Origin: Pseudomonas sp. 10-1B
Lineage (GTDB): Bacteria > Pseudomonadota > Gammaproteobacteria > Pseudomonadales > Pseudomonadaceae
Direction of reading: 5' to 3'
NCBI RefSeq assembly: GCF_000935045.1
Contig: NZ_JYKS01000008.1
Location: forward strand, 124,001 to 188,000
Length of the DNA: 64,000 bases
In this document: positions 63,839 to 64,000 of the stretch, in pieces
Layout: each line of letters opens with the position of its first letter
Numbering within the stretch: the stretch's first letter is position 1
Program-made: the position numbers and the translations under genes
Notes under the pieces: generated by a model
Told to the model about the DNA's origin: nothing
Database searches by the model: none
Seen by the model: only the letters and a program-made list of their open reading frames with translations

Positions 63839-64000
63839 ATGGCCCAGCCGTCCACTACCTACAAATTCGAACTGAATCTGACTGACCTCGATCGCAACGT
63901 CTACGAAAGCGTCAAACAAACCATCGCGCGCCACCCTTCGGAAACCGAAGAGCGCATGGCGGTTCGCCTGCTGGCGTACGCGCTCTGGTACAACGAGAAT
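63839..64000 (+). CDS. YaeQ-like protein, 3' end cut by window
   Basis: The first 54 codons read [20 protein letters not shown], then [20 protein letters not shown], which matches the YaeQ family N-terminus (a PD-(D/E)XK nuclease-like fold of unknown role). The frame is open to the last base. It is divergent from the CoA transferase gene; the 132-bp gap must hold both promoters. Confidence 0.8.
   Translation, partial: MAQPSTTYKFELNLTDLDRNVYESVKQTIARHPSETEERMAVRLLAYALWYNEN

Overview
The window reads as chromosome of a Pseudomonas putida-group bacterium. It is GC-rich and densely coded. It carries the pseudomonad glucose-uptake and Entner-Doudoroff gene set (glucose sensor kinase, gtsABCD, oprB, hexR, zwf, pgl, eda), and most operons end in the inverted repetitive extragenic palindromic (REP) pairs typical of this group. 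Nearly all of it is core metabolism and translation genes in an order I recall from other pseudomonads. I saw no phage, integrase, full-length insertion sequence, CRISPR array, rRNA or tRNA.

Layout. 1-13491: sugar uptake and central carbon. The 3' part of the sensor kinase gltS is followed by a YihS-like sugar isomerase, the glucose ABC transporter gtsABCD, porin oprB and a hexose-6-phosphate mutarotase. The repressor gene hexR diverges from zwf-pgl-eda; a near-perfect palindrome between them is the probable HexR operator. 13500-14170: an array of REP-containing units repeating every 94-96 bp. 14226-20210: leuA with a probable leucine-containing leader peptide, an M23 peptidase with xseA, a TauE/SafE exporter and an unknown zinc-ribbon protein. 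20211-23500: guaB-guaA with a strong promoter and a bidirectional terminator. 23504-33838: an alkaline-phosphatase-superfamily membrane enzyme of atypical composition, a Tat-exported multicopper oxidase overlapping tadA, mltF, purL and a YqfO-like protein.

33839-34384 is gene-free and holds the most unusual structure in the window: a palindrome with two 110-bp arms (the inner 76 bp perfect) that splits a REP pair and is bordered by a 17-bp direct repeat. 34385-42814: a Tat-exported PhoX-type phosphatase and a two-partner secretion pair (transporter and filamentous-haemagglutinin-like protein). 42975-51163: L,D-transpeptidase, two Nudix hydrolases, gamma-carbonic anhydrase, DUF1289, VUT protein, purT, an MFS symporter, a CorB/HlyC-like protein and a YpjD/CcsA-like membrane protein. 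51476-55041: ffh and rpsP-rimM-trmD-rplS. 55137-64000: thioesterase, xerD, dsbC, hom, thrC, a degenerate receiver protein, a DUF3509-like protein, a periplasmic binding-like protein with a family III CoA transferase, and the 5' end of a yaeQ-like gene.

How the genes work together. OprB and GtsABCD bring glucose to the cytoplasm. The mutarotase, Zwf, Pgl and Eda route glucose 6-phosphate through the Entner-Doudoroff pathway (edd and glk lie outside the window). HexR and the GltS kinase would tie expression to sugar supply. purL, purT, guaB and guaA cover purine synthesis, and hom-thrC with leuA cover amino-acid synthesis. Non-coding structure is the main accessory content: at least two REP families, short GGGC(T/C)GC hairpins and heptamer repeats fill nearly every long gap.
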